This document shows positions 24,755 to 33,700 of a stretch of DNA of 64,000 nt, one piece after another. Under the pieces are notes generated by a model. That model was not told where the DNA came from. It did not search any database and was given only the letters and a program-made list of their open reading frames with translations. The position numbers and the translations under genes are program-made. This DNA comes from Candidatus Eiseniibacteriota bacterium (GTDB lineage Bacteria > Joyebacterota > Joyebacteria > Joyebacterales > Joyebacteraceae). Location: positions 20,909-84,908 of the forward strand of contig JAUXGN010000006.1 of NCBI GenBank assembly GCA_030622115.1, read 5' to 3'. The first letter of the stretch is position 1. The number at the start of each line of letters is the position of its first letter.

Positions 24755-25776
24755 CAGTCTCAGATGCAACAATGACAATCCGGCCATTCGAGCCGAATGA
24801 TGGCGACTACGAGGCAGTGGTCGGAATCAGCAACGCGCTCTGGCCGGATGAGCGCACATCGGTTCGTCAGTTCCGGTACAGGGACGAAAACAGAGATCGT
24901 AGATTTGTGCTGGAGCGCTTTATGGGGGAGGTGGACGGGGAAGTCGTGGCGATCGGCACCTACGGCGAGATGTCGTGGTGCCACAAGCCGGGCAAGTACT
25001 ACATCGAGGTCGAGGTTCACCCCGGTTTTCAGAGACGGGGATACGGGAGCCGGTTTCACGATTTCCTGGTGGCCGAGCTTGAGCCTCGGAACCCCATTTG
25101 GCTGACGGCGTGGACGCGTGAGGACAAACCGGAGTATGTGCGATTCATCACGAGTCGGGGGTATGAATCCGTGATGCGCTACGCCGTGTCGCGCCTCAGT
25201 ATTGCGGAGTTCGACTTCGAGCGATTCGCCGGTCTCTCCACACGCATGGATGAGCAGAAGATCAAGATACTGTGCCTTTCCGACCTTCCTCAGGTTGACA
25301 AGGACTGGAAACGCTCGTACTACGAGCTCGAGTGGGAGCTCTCCCAGGATGTGCCGTTCACGGATCCTCCAACGAAGGAGACGTTCGAGCACTTCTGCAC
25401 GCGGTTCGAAAGCCCTGCGTTTGACGCAGATGCGCACTGGTTCGCACGGGACGGTGAGCGCTACGTGGGGCATAGCGGCGTCTGGCTTTCCGAGGCCGAT
25501 CCCAAGAAGCTCTACACGGGGCTCACCGGCGTCGTCAGAACGCATCGCCGTCGCGGCATAGCGACAGCGCTCAAAGTGCAGGGTGTCGAGTTCGCTCGTG
25601 TCCGGGGGGTGGACGTGATCGAGACCGACAACGAAGAGAACAACCCGATGTTTGGACTCAATCTCGAGCTCGGTTTCAGGGCTGTCCCAGCGTGGATCGA
25701 GTACAGGAGAACGGTGCGGGAGGTGTGCTTGGATGAGTGCGAAGATGAAGAAGAGCGACGAGGAATGGCGACGTGA
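24751..25776 (+). CDS. Double-GNAT acetyltransferase paralogue 3
   Basis: The product has 341 residues and starts in the stop of copy 2. The first domain has GKYYIEVEVHPGFQRRGYGS, the second HRRRGIATALKVQG and TDNEENNPMFGLNLELGF. The C-terminus carries a short acidic tail, with CLDECEDEEERRGM. The last 44 nt overlap msrB in another frame, which is unusually long for this operon. The three copies differ enough that the duplication is not recent. The substrate is unknown; candidates include small thiols, aminoglycoside-like compounds or polyamines (speculative). Confidence 0.8.
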   Translation: MTVSDATMTIRPFEPNDGDYEAVVGISNALWPDERTSVRQFRYRDENRDRRFVLERFMGEVDGEVVAIGTYGEMSWCHKPGKYYIEVEVHPGFQRRGYGSRFHDFLVAELEPRNPIWLTAWTREDKPEYVRFITSRGYESVMRYAVSRLSIAEFDFERFAGLSTRMDEQKIKILCLSDLPQVDKDWKRSYYELEWELSQDVPFTDPPTKETFEHFCTRFESPAFDADAHWFARDGERYVGHSGVWLSEADPKKLYTGLTGVVRTHRRRGIATALKVQGVEFARVRGVDVIETDNEENNPMFGLNLELGFRAVPAWIEYRRTVREVCLDECEDEEERRGMAT

Positions 25777-26152
25777 ACTGGACGCGGACGTCTACCGCGT
25801 CACGCGGGTGGGAGGGACCGAGGCTCCATTCAGTGGAGAGTACGATGGCTACAAGGGTGACGGGGTATTCAAGTGCGCCTGTTGCGGCGAAGTGCTCTTT
25901 CTCGGTGAGGACAAGTTTGATTCGGGTACCGGGTGGCCGAGTTTCTGGAGGCCGGCCAAGGAGAGCAGCGTGACGACTGAGGGAGATGAGGGCAGAGCTC
26001 GTTTCAGGGTCGAGGTGCTCTGCCGAAGCTGCGGTGCACATCTGGGGCACGTCTTCCAGGACGGCCCGCAGCCGACCGGACTCCGATACTGCATCAATTC
26101 GCTGGCGGTCGACCTTGATGAGGGAGATGACGCCGCGGGGGAGGACCGATGA
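25733..26152 (+). CDS. msrB: Peptide-methionine (R)-S-oxide reductase
   Basis: It reduces the R-epimer of methionine sulfoxide in proteins, using thioredoxin. The product has 139 residues from ATG 25733, with GGGAGGT at 25718-25724. The zinc-binding pairs are CACCGEVLF and CRSCGAHLGH. SGTGWPSFW and the catalytic cysteine in RYCINSLAV complete the MsrB signature. It is embedded in the GNAT operon, overlapping upstream by 44 nt and downstream by 4 nt. This ties the operon to oxidative damage repair (inference). Confidence 0.93.
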   Translation: MSAKMKKSDEEWRRELDADVYRVTRVGGTEAPFSGEYDGYKGDGVFKCACCGEVLFLGEDKFDSGTGWPSFWRPAKESSVTTEGDEGRARFRVEVLCRSCGAHLGHVFQDGPQPTGLRYCINSLAVDLDEGDDAAGEDR

Positions 26153-27213
26153 CCGGAATGTCCGCACATGGTGATTTCGTCCGGCGTGTACTCATCGTGA
26201 TAGTCCTTGTCGCGATTGCAGGACTCACCCTGCTTGTTCTCAGTAGCGCCGCTAGCCTATTCCTCATGATCTTCGCAGGCCTTCTGCTGGCAGTTCTTCT
26301 GGACGGCGTCGCATCGTTCGTGTCCGAGAGAACTCCATTTCCACGGGGATTGGTGTTGGGGGCGACCGTTCTGGGGTTTCTCATTTTCGGGGTGGCGTCG
26401 TTCTGGGGGGTGGGGCCGCGTGTCGGAGCCCAGCTTTCCGAGTTTGTGGATCTCATTCCGAGCGCGATCTCAAAGGCGGAGGCGGCGTTTCGGGAGTACG
26501 AATGGAGTCGGAAGCTCCTGTCGCTGACCATCGAGCCCAAGGAGCTACTGGCTCTTGGAGGTGGCGTGCTTCGTCCGATAACGGGTCTCTTCTCAGGGGT
26601 CTTCGCGGGCGTTGTCAATGTACTGATCATCCTTGTGGTGGGGATATATGTGGCGGCGTCGCCCAGAACGCACGTGAGTGGAGCACTGCGGCTTCTTCCC
26701 GTTTCGCGGCGTCCGAGAGCAGTCGAGGTGGTGGCGGCGCTGACGCATGTGATCAGACGCTGGATTGCGGGGCGACTGGCTTCAATGCTGGTCGTTGGAG
26801 TTCTCACAATAGTGGGGCTCCTCATCGCAGGCGTCCCGCTGGCTCTGACGCTCGGTCTCTTCGCGGCGTTGGCTGCGTTTGTTCCGTACGTGGGACCAGC
26901 AATAGGTGCGATACCCGCGATACTCGTAGCACTCACTGATGAACCGGTGAAGGCGCTCTATGTGGTGCTCGTGTTCACGCTCGTCCAGGTTCTCGATAAC
27001 TACATCATCACACCACTCATAGATCAGAAGACCGTGTCGCTGCCCCCCGCATTGCTCATCAGCGCCCAGATACTGATGGGCATACTGCTTGGAGCGGCGG
27101 GAGTGCTTCTGGCGACCCCGCTCGTGGTCGTCATCGTCGTGCTGGTCCAGATGCTCTACGTCCAGGACGTGCTCGGGGATCATATTCGCGTTCTCGGATC
27201 GGGGGATGCGTGA
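26149..27213 (+). CDS. AI-2E family (PerM/UPF0118) membrane transporter
   Basis: The product has 354 residues with about eight hydrophobic segments. The pattern is that of the PerM/TqsA family: an N-terminal pair (VLIVIVLVAIAGLTLLVL), a long central soluble stretch with EYEWSRKLLS, and a C-terminal bundle with AFVPYVGPAIGAIPAI and QVLDNYIITPLI, both signature segments. Members export AI-2 or act as Na+/H+ antiporters; the substrate here is unknown. The start overlaps msrB (ATGA) and the stop overlaps the next gene. Confidence 0.87.
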   Translation: MTGMSAHGDFVRRVLIVIVLVAIAGLTLLVLSSAASLFLMIFAGLLLAVLLDGVASFVSERTPFPRGLVLGATVLGFLIFGVASFWGVGPRVGAQLSEFVDLIPSAISKAEAAFREYEWSRKLLSLTIEPKELLALGGGVLRPITGLFSGVFAGVVNVLIILVVGIYVAASPRTHVSGALRLLPVSRRPRAVEVVAALTHVIRRWIAGRLASMLVVGVLTIVGLLIAGVPLALTLGLFAALAAFVPYVGPAIGAIPAILVALTDEPVKALYVVLVFTLVQVLDNYIITPLIDQKTVSLPPALLISAQILMGILLGAAGVLLATPLVVVIVVLVQMLYVQDVLGDHIRVLGSGDA

Positions 27214-28112
27214 TGTTTCGCATCCTTCTCTCCGTGGCCAGGAGATCGATAGAGCGGTTTGTGGAGGAGCGTGGCCCCGAAGCCGCCGCGGGCATGGGAT
27301 TCTACGCGGTGTTCTCGCTCTTCCCCTTCCTCATGCTTCTTGTCGCCGCGGCAAGCGCCGCCCTCAGGGACCCCGACATCCAGAACAGGATTCTCGATGC
27401 CGCCCTCGGGCTGATGCCCGTATCAGGGGAGTTCGTGGGCCAGAACATCGAGCGCATCATGTCTTCCCGTGTGACGTTCGGTGTCGTTGGGACCGTCATG
27501 CTGACGTGGGCTGCCACAAGCGCCTTCGCGGTGTTCTCCCTCAATGTAAACAGAGCCTGGACCCATTTCCGTCCCGTGGCTCTTCTGCGAGCGCGCATAG
27601 CCGCCCTGGCCGTTGTGGGCTTCCTGGTCGCGACGAGTTCGCTCGCGATCCTGGGGGGCGGCTCGACAGGCATTCTGTCTCGTCTGGCCACCGACTGGGG
27701 CCTGGACAGGGCGGCGCTGCCGGCGGTTCCTCTTGGACTTGTTGTACCTGCAGCAGGCTTCGTTGCTCTAGTGTTCTTCTACCGTCTGATTCCGGCGGTG
27801 AGAGTCCTGTGGCGGGAGGCCGTGGTAGGATCGCTTGCTGCCGTCGTTCTCCTGTGGACAGGAACGAGGTTCTTCGCATTGTTCCTGCAGAGCGGTGTCG
27901 TTCGCTACAACGTGATCTACGGATCGCTCGGCGCCCTCATCGCTTTCATGACCTGGGTGTACATGGCAAGCCTCATCACGATCTTCGGGGCGCATGTCGC
28001 CTCAGCAGTTGCGCGATCCACACGTATCTCGTCTGATGCAGCCGTGAACGGCGCCGAGAACGAGGCCGGGGGCGCAGCAACAAAGGCCGCTCTCGGAAGG
28101 GAGGAGTCATGA
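27213..28112 (+). CDS. YihY/virulence factor BrkB family membrane protein
   Basis: The product has 299 residues (or 300 from the GTG at 27210). The N-terminal region GPEAAAGMGFYAVFSLFPFLMLLVA is the conserved first membrane segment of the BrkB/YihY family, which has about six helices. RLIPAVRVLWREAVVGS and YGSLGALIAFMTWVY are the other diagnostic stretches. The family is often mis-annotated as RNase BN; its true function is unknown. It lies in the coupled operon between the PerM-like gene and a BtpA-family gene. Confidence 0.88.
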   Translation: MFRILLSVARRSIERFVEERGPEAAAGMGFYAVFSLFPFLMLLVAAASAALRDPDIQNRILDAALGLMPVSGEFVGQNIERIMSSRVTFGVVGTVMLTWAATSAFAVFSLNVNRAWTHFRPVALLRARIAALAVVGFLVATSSLAILGGGSTGILSRLATDWGLDRAALPAVPLGLVVPAAGFVALVFFYRLIPAVRVLWREAVVGSLAAVVLLWTGTRFFALFLQSGVVRYNVIYGSLGALIAFMTWVYMASLITIFGAHVASAVARSTRISSDAAVNGAENEAGGAATKAALGREES

Positions 28113-28948
28113 GAGTACTGCGTGATCGCTTTCTTGCCGCCATGATCGCGGTCAAGCCTCTGCCCGGCTCTCCGGACTACTCGGGTGACGACGAGCTGAT
28201 CATCGAGAGCGCCCTTCGTGACCTCGAGAGCTACAGGAGCGCCGGTGTCGATGCCATACTTCTCGAGAACAGCCACGATCTTCCGTACATCAAACCGCCG
28301 CTCGATCCGCTGGCGGTCGATCTCATGACACGGACCGCCAGCTCGGTGCGTCGGGAGTTCGACGGCCCCATCGGCATCCAGATGCTCGAGGCGGCCAACG
28401 TAACCGCTCTCGAGATCGCGGAGGAATCGGATCTGGATTTCATCCGCGTGGAATCGTACGTCTTCGCGCACGTGGGAGGAGCCGGCATCATTGAGGCCTG
28501 TGCGGGACAACTGCTCAGGCGGAGGAAGGCGCTCGGGTGTGAGCATATCCGGATCCTGGCCGACGTCCACAAGAAGCACTGTTCACACGCCCTCAAGGGG
28601 GACCTGAGCATCATCGACGAGGTCAAACAGGCTGAGTTCTTCAAGGTGGAGGGGGTTGTGGTGACCGGCGCGATGACGACGGAACCGCCCGATACCGCCG
28701 AACTGGCACGCTTGTCGGAGTCGGCATCGGTCCCGGTCGTGGTCGGCTCCGGAATGACAGCGACGAACATCGCCACCTATCTGCCATTGGCTACCGGATT
28801 CATCGTGGGTTCCACCTTTCGCCGTGGCGGGCGATTCCTGGAAGAACTTGACCGGTCGCGGTTGGACGAGTTCATGAGGACATTCACAGCGTTGCGAGAG
28901 GCAGCGGCCGGTGGCGGTCCTGCCGGCTTGGAGGGGGAGGGACTGTGA
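28109..28948 (+). CDS. BtpA/SgcQ family TIM-barrel protein
   Basis: The product has 279 residues. AVKPLPGSP near the start, GVDAILLENSHDLPY, and GIQMLEAANVTALEIA match the BtpA family, as do FIRVESYVFAHVGGAGIIE and VVGSGMTATNI. BtpA was named for photosystem I accumulation in cyanobacteria, while SgcQ is a sugar-operon homologue in enterobacteria. No photosynthesis gene is present here, so a metabolic TIM-barrel enzyme role is more likely. It overlaps both neighbours by 4 nt. Confidence 0.85.
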   Translation: MRVLRDRFLAAMIAVKPLPGSPDYSGDDELIIESALRDLESYRSAGVDAILLENSHDLPYIKPPLDPLAVDLMTRTASSVRREFDGPIGIQMLEAANVTALEIAEESDLDFIRVESYVFAHVGGAGIIEACAGQLLRRRKALGCEHIRILADVHKKHCSHALKGDLSIIDEVKQAEFFKVEGVVVTGAMTTEPPDTAELARLSESASVPVVVGSGMTATNIATYLPLATGFIVGSTFRRGGRFLEELDRSRLDEFMRTFTALREAAAGGGPAGLEGEGL

Positions 28949-29364
28949 TCAGGATCAGTGACCGGATCTCCATAGATGAATCTGAGATCGTGTTCGAGTT
29001 CGTGCGAGCGTCCGGCCCCGGCGGCCAGAACGTCAATAAGGTTGCAACCGCCGTCCAGCTCCGCTTCGATATCCGCGCTTGCGCGACTATGCCCGATGAT
29101 GTGAAGGAGAAACTCGTCAGTCTCGGGGGAAAGCGTGTCTCGCGGGGTGGCACGCTGATCATTGACGCGAGACGCTTCAGAACACAGGAGAGAAATCGCC
29201 AGGACGCTCTCGACAGGTTTGTGGCTCTTGTCAGGAAAGCAGCCGTTCGAAAGAAGCGGAGAAGGCGGACGGCTCCATCTCGCGCATCGAAGGAGCGACG
29301 ACTGGACGAGAAGCGACGGAAGTCGCAAACGAAGCAGCTCAGGAGGGACGTGGGCGTAGATTGA
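28945..29364 (+). CDS. arfB: Ribosome-rescue peptidyl-tRNA hydrolase ArfB-like (GGQ domain)
   Basis: The product has 139 residues from a GTG overlapping the previous stop. The release-factor GGQ motif is at residues 26-28 in ASGPGGQNVNK. The C-terminal 50 residues are strongly basic (RKKRRRRTAPSRASKERR), as in ArfB/YaeJ, where the tail threads into the empty mRNA channel of stalled ribosomes. Full release-factor domains 1, 2 and 4 are missing. It closes the operon; the next gene converges 48 bp away. Confidence 0.88.
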   Translation: MIRISDRISIDESEIVFEFVRASGPGGQNVNKVATAVQLRFDIRACATMPDDVKEKLVSLGGKRVSRGGTLIIDARRFRTQERNRQDALDRFVALVRKAAVRKKRRRRTAPSRASKERRLDEKRRKSQTKQLRRDVGVD

Positions 29365-29412
29365 CCGTGCCCGAGAAACTCCGCGCCGTCAGATGGATGC
29401 TACGACGCCCAC

Positions 29413-30303
29413 TCAGAAGAGCGTCACGAGGGCGACGCCCACGAGAGCGCTCGCGACGGCCGCGAGTTTCTGCTTGGTCACGGGTTCTTTGAGGAAGACG
29501 GCGGCTATGGGAAGCACGAAGACGGCGCTCAAGTGGTTCAGAATGGCGGCGGTCGAGGCCTGGGTGAGCTTCATCCCTGCAAGCCACACGAGCATCGCGA
29601 TGTAGGCTCCCATGACGGACGCGGGAATCGTAATCCGCCAGGAGCGCGATGGGCGGAGGGAGTTCCAGAGATAGCGGTGCTTCGGGGAAACGATAGCGAG
29701 TAGAACGAGCGCGGCGACTCCACCGACGAGCCGAATCGTGGTTGCCCAGAGGATGGGGGAGCGGTCGAGGACCGGTTTCGTGAGCACGACTCCGAGCGCC
29801 ATCAGGGCGAACGAGATCGTCGATACGATGATTCCCTTTCGCATGTCTGCCGGGGTGACTTCCCCGTTGGGGCTGCGAGTCGCCGACAGGACGATGCCGA
29901 GGAGAATAAAGGCCGTTCCCGCGCAATCTCCGAATGACAGACGCTCACCGAGGAAGATGAATGACAGCGCTATGACAAACGGACTGTATGAGGAACTGAC
30001 GATCTGAGAGCGGCCGGCTCCCAAGAGATTGAGTCCTTGGAGGAATAGCGTGTCGGCCACCGTGATTCCGATGACGCCCGCGGCGAGGAGCATGCAGTAG
30101 TCGAGGAGAGGCACTGCTCTGACGAGTTCCTGCCTGAGGACGACCAGGGTCAGGAGAAGCAGCAGAGTGGCTACGATATTCTTGAAGAAGTTGAGTGCCA
30201 GAGGTCCGAGGCTGCGTGCGCTCAGTCGGAACAGCACCACTGAGCCGGCCCATATGACGGCTGCTGCTATGGACAGGAGTTCGCCCAGGTGTGATGTCTG
30301 CAA
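29413..30303 (-). CDS. EamA/DMT-family permease
   Basis: The product has 296 residues with roughly ten hydrophobic helices in two EamA repeats. The first begins GELLSIAAAVIWAGSVVLFR and the second near GIIVSTISFALMALGVVLTK. The repeat ends LGERLSFGDCAGTAFILLGI and LKEPVTKQKLAAVASALVGV are the family's paired signatures. Such proteins export amino acids, nucleotides or other metabolites; the substrate is unknown. The TTG start at 30303 is my choice because the family fold begins there. The frame is open for another 93 codons upstream, but that part is not hydrophobic or family-like. Confidence 0.8.
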   Translation of the reverse strand: MQTSHLGELLSIAAAVIWAGSVVLFRLSARSLGPLALNFFKNIVATLLLLLTLVVLRQELVRAVPLLDYCMLLAAGVIGITVADTLFLQGLNLLGAGRSQIVSSSYSPFVIALSFIFLGERLSFGDCAGTAFILLGIVLSATRSPNGEVTPADMRKGIIVSTISFALMALGVVLTKPVLDRSPILWATTIRLVGGVAALVLLAIVSPKHRYLWNSLRPSRSWRITIPASVMGAYIAMLVWLAGMKLTQASTAAILNHLSAVFVLPIAAVFLKEPVTKQKLAAVASALVGVALVTLF

Positions 30304-30354
30304 GTCAGAGGTTCTCCGTCTGGGGCCGCATTGGTCCGAAAACGCCAAGAGCGA

Positions 30355-30360
30355 AGAATA
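30355..30360 (-). promoter_or_regulatory. Possible extended -10 element for the EamA gene
   Basis: On the minus strand the region reads TGCTATTCT, a TGn extended -10, about 50 nt upstream of the TTG start. No good -35 box lies 16-18 bp further up. Confidence 0.3.
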
Positions 30361-30488
30361 GCACATTTGGGAGCCGTCCGAGCGATAAGACATCGCTTGG
30401 GGGTCCGCTGCTGAACTCGCTCCGGCCATGGCGATGAATCTGAAGGAACTCATACGGACCATCCAAGAGCCCGCACGTCCCACCACAC

Positions 30489-30514
30489 CCATTGCTCCAC
30501 CCCATTGCTCCACC
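30489..30514 (+). repeat. 13-bp perfect tandem duplication
   Basis: CCCATTGCTCCAC occurs at 30489-30501 and again at 30502-30514 without a gap. It is in the non-coding region upstream of the C25 protease promoter; no function is apparent. Confidence 0.8.
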
Positions 30515-30582
30515 GGATCAGGCATGATCCCCGCTCCGACAATCCAGCATTCCCGCATTACCTGATAGTGCAGAATACCCAC

Positions 30583-30609
30583 TTGACAGAATGGGGGGGG
30601 GCATATCGT
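30583..30609 (+). promoter_or_regulatory. Candidate promoter of the C25 protease gene with a G9 spacer tract
   Basis: A perfect TTGACA at 30583-30588 is followed 15 bp later by TATCGT at 30604-30609. The spacer contains nine consecutive G (30593-30601). The spacing is 2 bp short of optimal, so slippage in the G tract could tune promoter strength (inference). Confidence 0.45.
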
Positions 30610-30703
30610 ATGGTGAGTGCATCATGATCATATGCTTGGAGAAGCCGCTGTGGGCTCGATGTGGCTGAGCGAGTCGCGATGCTTGGCCGGGAGGAGGACT
30701 CCT

Positions 30704-33700
30704 ATGGTGCAAGACTGCTATCGTATGAGATGGGGAAGCCTTGCCGTGCTGGCCGCGGCGCTTCTTCTGGCGCCGGCAATGGCGGCAACCGGCTCGCCGC
30801 CTGAGGGATGGTATTCCCTGCTTCCAGGAGAGGATGAGCCGTTGGCTCCATCAGTTGTACTGGTCACAGAAGAAGCTGCGACGACAGTTGTGATGATCGA
30901 TATCCTAGGCATGTCGCTCGAGACCGTGAATGAGGAGGGAACAGACTACTCGCGTATCAGCATTCCTCGCTATGGGTGTTTGTCTGACTCAGGTCTCCCG
31001 GAACTTCCAGTGGTCCCGATCGTGGTGGCCATCCCGGAAAGCGATTCGATCATTGTAACACTTACCGTGCTCGACTCGGTCGAGATCACGGGCGTGATAC
31101 CCTTGCCGGCTCCCGGCTACGAGATCGCCTACCTGGAAGGCGGTATTCCCTACCTGCGCAGTGTCTTCGTGGTGGATGAGAGCTTCTACGGTCGAGCCGA
31201 GGGCGGTCCATACTATCCTGGCTCCCCGGTGTACGGAGCGGGTCAGGGGCATCTGAGAGCGCAGGCGTTCAGTCGCGTGGAGATCAGGCCGTTCCAGTAT
31301 GAGCCGGCATCACAGGTGCTCAAGGTTCTTACACGCATGCGGGTGACAATCGAGCACGCGCAATCGCGAGGACCTCGGGTCTGTGACGTGGGCCCGCTCA
31401 CGGGAGTGGCCGCAGCCGCGCTGCTCGGGTACGACCGGGAGCCGATCCCTGGAGCGCGTGGAGGAGGGGGAAGGTCTGGAAACGTCACTTGGTGCGATGA
31501 CGACAACGGGTGCATCGACGCGGCGGCAGACTACCTCATCATCTACGACGATGACGAAGCGATCTGCCCCACGTCAGCGGACACACTGACTCACGACGGG
31601 AAGAAATGGCTCGGGCGTCTGGCCAACAAGCGTGCGATCTATGATGGTTTCAGTGTGGCCCTGCTTCCGGTCAGCGGGCTGCCAGCCCCCGGGGATCCGC
31701 TCGATGATCGCATCAAGGGGCTGATCACAGATCTCTACGAGAGCCAGACGGCTGCGAACATGGGGGATGGCCGGTTGGGGTTCGTACTGCTCGTTGGAGA
31801 CGCGTACGACGACGACCAGAGCGCCGGCATTCCCATGCACAACATCCCGCACTTCTTTGGGCATGCTCACGGCGATCATGTTTCTACGGACCACTGGTAT
31901 GCGTGTGTTGTGGACACCGACGGTGTGGCTGATCTCACCATTGGGCGTCTGGCCCCTGGCGATGCAGATGAACTAGTGACCGACACCAGGAAGACGGTCC
32001 AGTACGAGCCGGTTGATCCGAGCGAATCCTGGCGCTCACGAGCGTATCTCTCGTGTGGGTTCGACTCGGACCAGATCGGCGAGCACTCCGGAGCTCTCAC
32101 CGAGATAGACAGTCTGGCGGTCATCCTAGAACGTCACAACTACGTGGCAAGCGAGCAGTACTGCCATCTGTTCCCAATGCCGGAGTCGGCGCAGAGGAAT
32201 GCAATGCGGCAGGCAAACGTCGACTCCTTCAATCTCGGACGCTTCCTCGTCGTCTTCCACGACCACGGTTGGGAAGTCGGTCATTGGACGTTTATGACGC
32301 AGGATACAGATAGCCTTCTGAACTACAACATGCCCTCCCTCGTTCTCTCTCAAGCGTGCGAGTCAGGGGCGGTTGACAACACGCTTGAGGATGACGACTT
32401 CGACAATACCGACAGCTTGGCTGAGCGGCTGATGCACATCGACGGGACAGGTCAAACGGGTGCGATCGCTTTTCTGGGCGCAACCGAGAGCGCATACAAC
32501 AAAAGCCTCGCCACATACGTAGTCCGGATGCTGCTCGATAGCAATCGCCCGATGCTAGGTCCGGCGGTAGATGCGGCGAAGGCGGCGCTCTTCGGGATAC
32601 TCAGTTGGCGCAAGTACGGGCTCGTGGCGCATGAATTCACCCTCGTGGGTGATCCAGCCCTCGACCTGCTGCTGAGCCTCGATGATGGCTACACGGGCCT
32701 GCCTGATCTCGTGGTTCGCACGGATCACGTTGATGTACCACGGTCCGGCAGCTACCAGGATCCCATCGAGCTTCGTTGCGAAGTGACAAACGAGAGCGCG
32801 GTCGATATCCCGACCGGAGCACTGGTGGAGCTGGAGTTCTCGGTATTCGACGCAGAAGGGCAGCTGCACGCGGTGCTTCGCGATACGGTCGACGGGTTGG
32901 GCAGCTGGTCGTCTTGGACGGCAACGGTCACGTGGGATGTGGGGAGCGAAGATGTTGGGAACTACGACGTTGCCGTCATGGTCGATCCCGACACCACGAT
33001 CTCGGAGTTTCGGGAAGCCAACAACGCATCCACGCTTATGTCACCGCTGTCGGTGTCGTTCGAGAGGGATGGTTTCCCGAGGGCTCTGCCTGACTTCCAC
33101 CACGCTGCCGCTTTGCTGGTCGCCGAACTCGATCAGGAGAGCGAAGGAGATGAGATCCTGCTCTACCACCATACAGGCGGTTCGCACACGGTGGAGGCGC
33201 GCGACAGTGATGGGATCGCACTCTGGGATTTCCAGCATCCCGGGACAGGAACTGCGATCACACCGGCGGTCGCTGACATGGATGGTGATGGGACGCAGGA
33301 AGTGGTCGTGCTGCTGCTTGGTAGTGCTGACACGATGACCGATACGTGCTTCGTTCTCGACGGTAGGGAATTCCCAGATCCCGAAGAAGGACGCGTTCTC
33401 GCAACGGTCGGCGTCGGGACGGGATGTGGGAGTCCGATGCTCGGTGACATCGACCCCCTGGATGGACATCCCGAGATCCTGATCGCCGCAGATAACGGCG
33501 AAGGCACGTGCCTCTCTGTTTGGGATGTGAGCAGCGATCCACCAGATCGCCGTTGGTGCTACCCTCTGGGCGATTTCCCAGAGAATGCGATGAGGCGCAC
33601 CGCAACACTCGCGAACTTCACAGCAGCGGCTGGTGACGTTGTGATGTGGACTGCAAGCATGAACCCGGCACAAGTTATCTGCGTTGGTGCTGACGGCGAA

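Larger units (their letters stand above)
30304..30703. other. Divergent intergenic region between EamA gene and C25 protease gene
   Basis: This 400-bp region holds the candidate promoters of both flanking genes and a 13-bp tandem duplication. Open frames cross it on both strands, but none has a good ribosome site or recognisable product. Confidence 0.6.

Noticed and set aside
24751..25776. Gene duplication boundary read as an insertion sequence or recent transfer
   Set aside because: No terminal inverted repeats, transposase or target duplication flank the GNAT copies, and their base composition matches the neighbours.
30304..30582. N-terminal extension of the EamA permease
   Set aside because: The added 93 residues are not hydrophobic or family-like and cover a TGn-type -10 element; the fold starts at the TTG.
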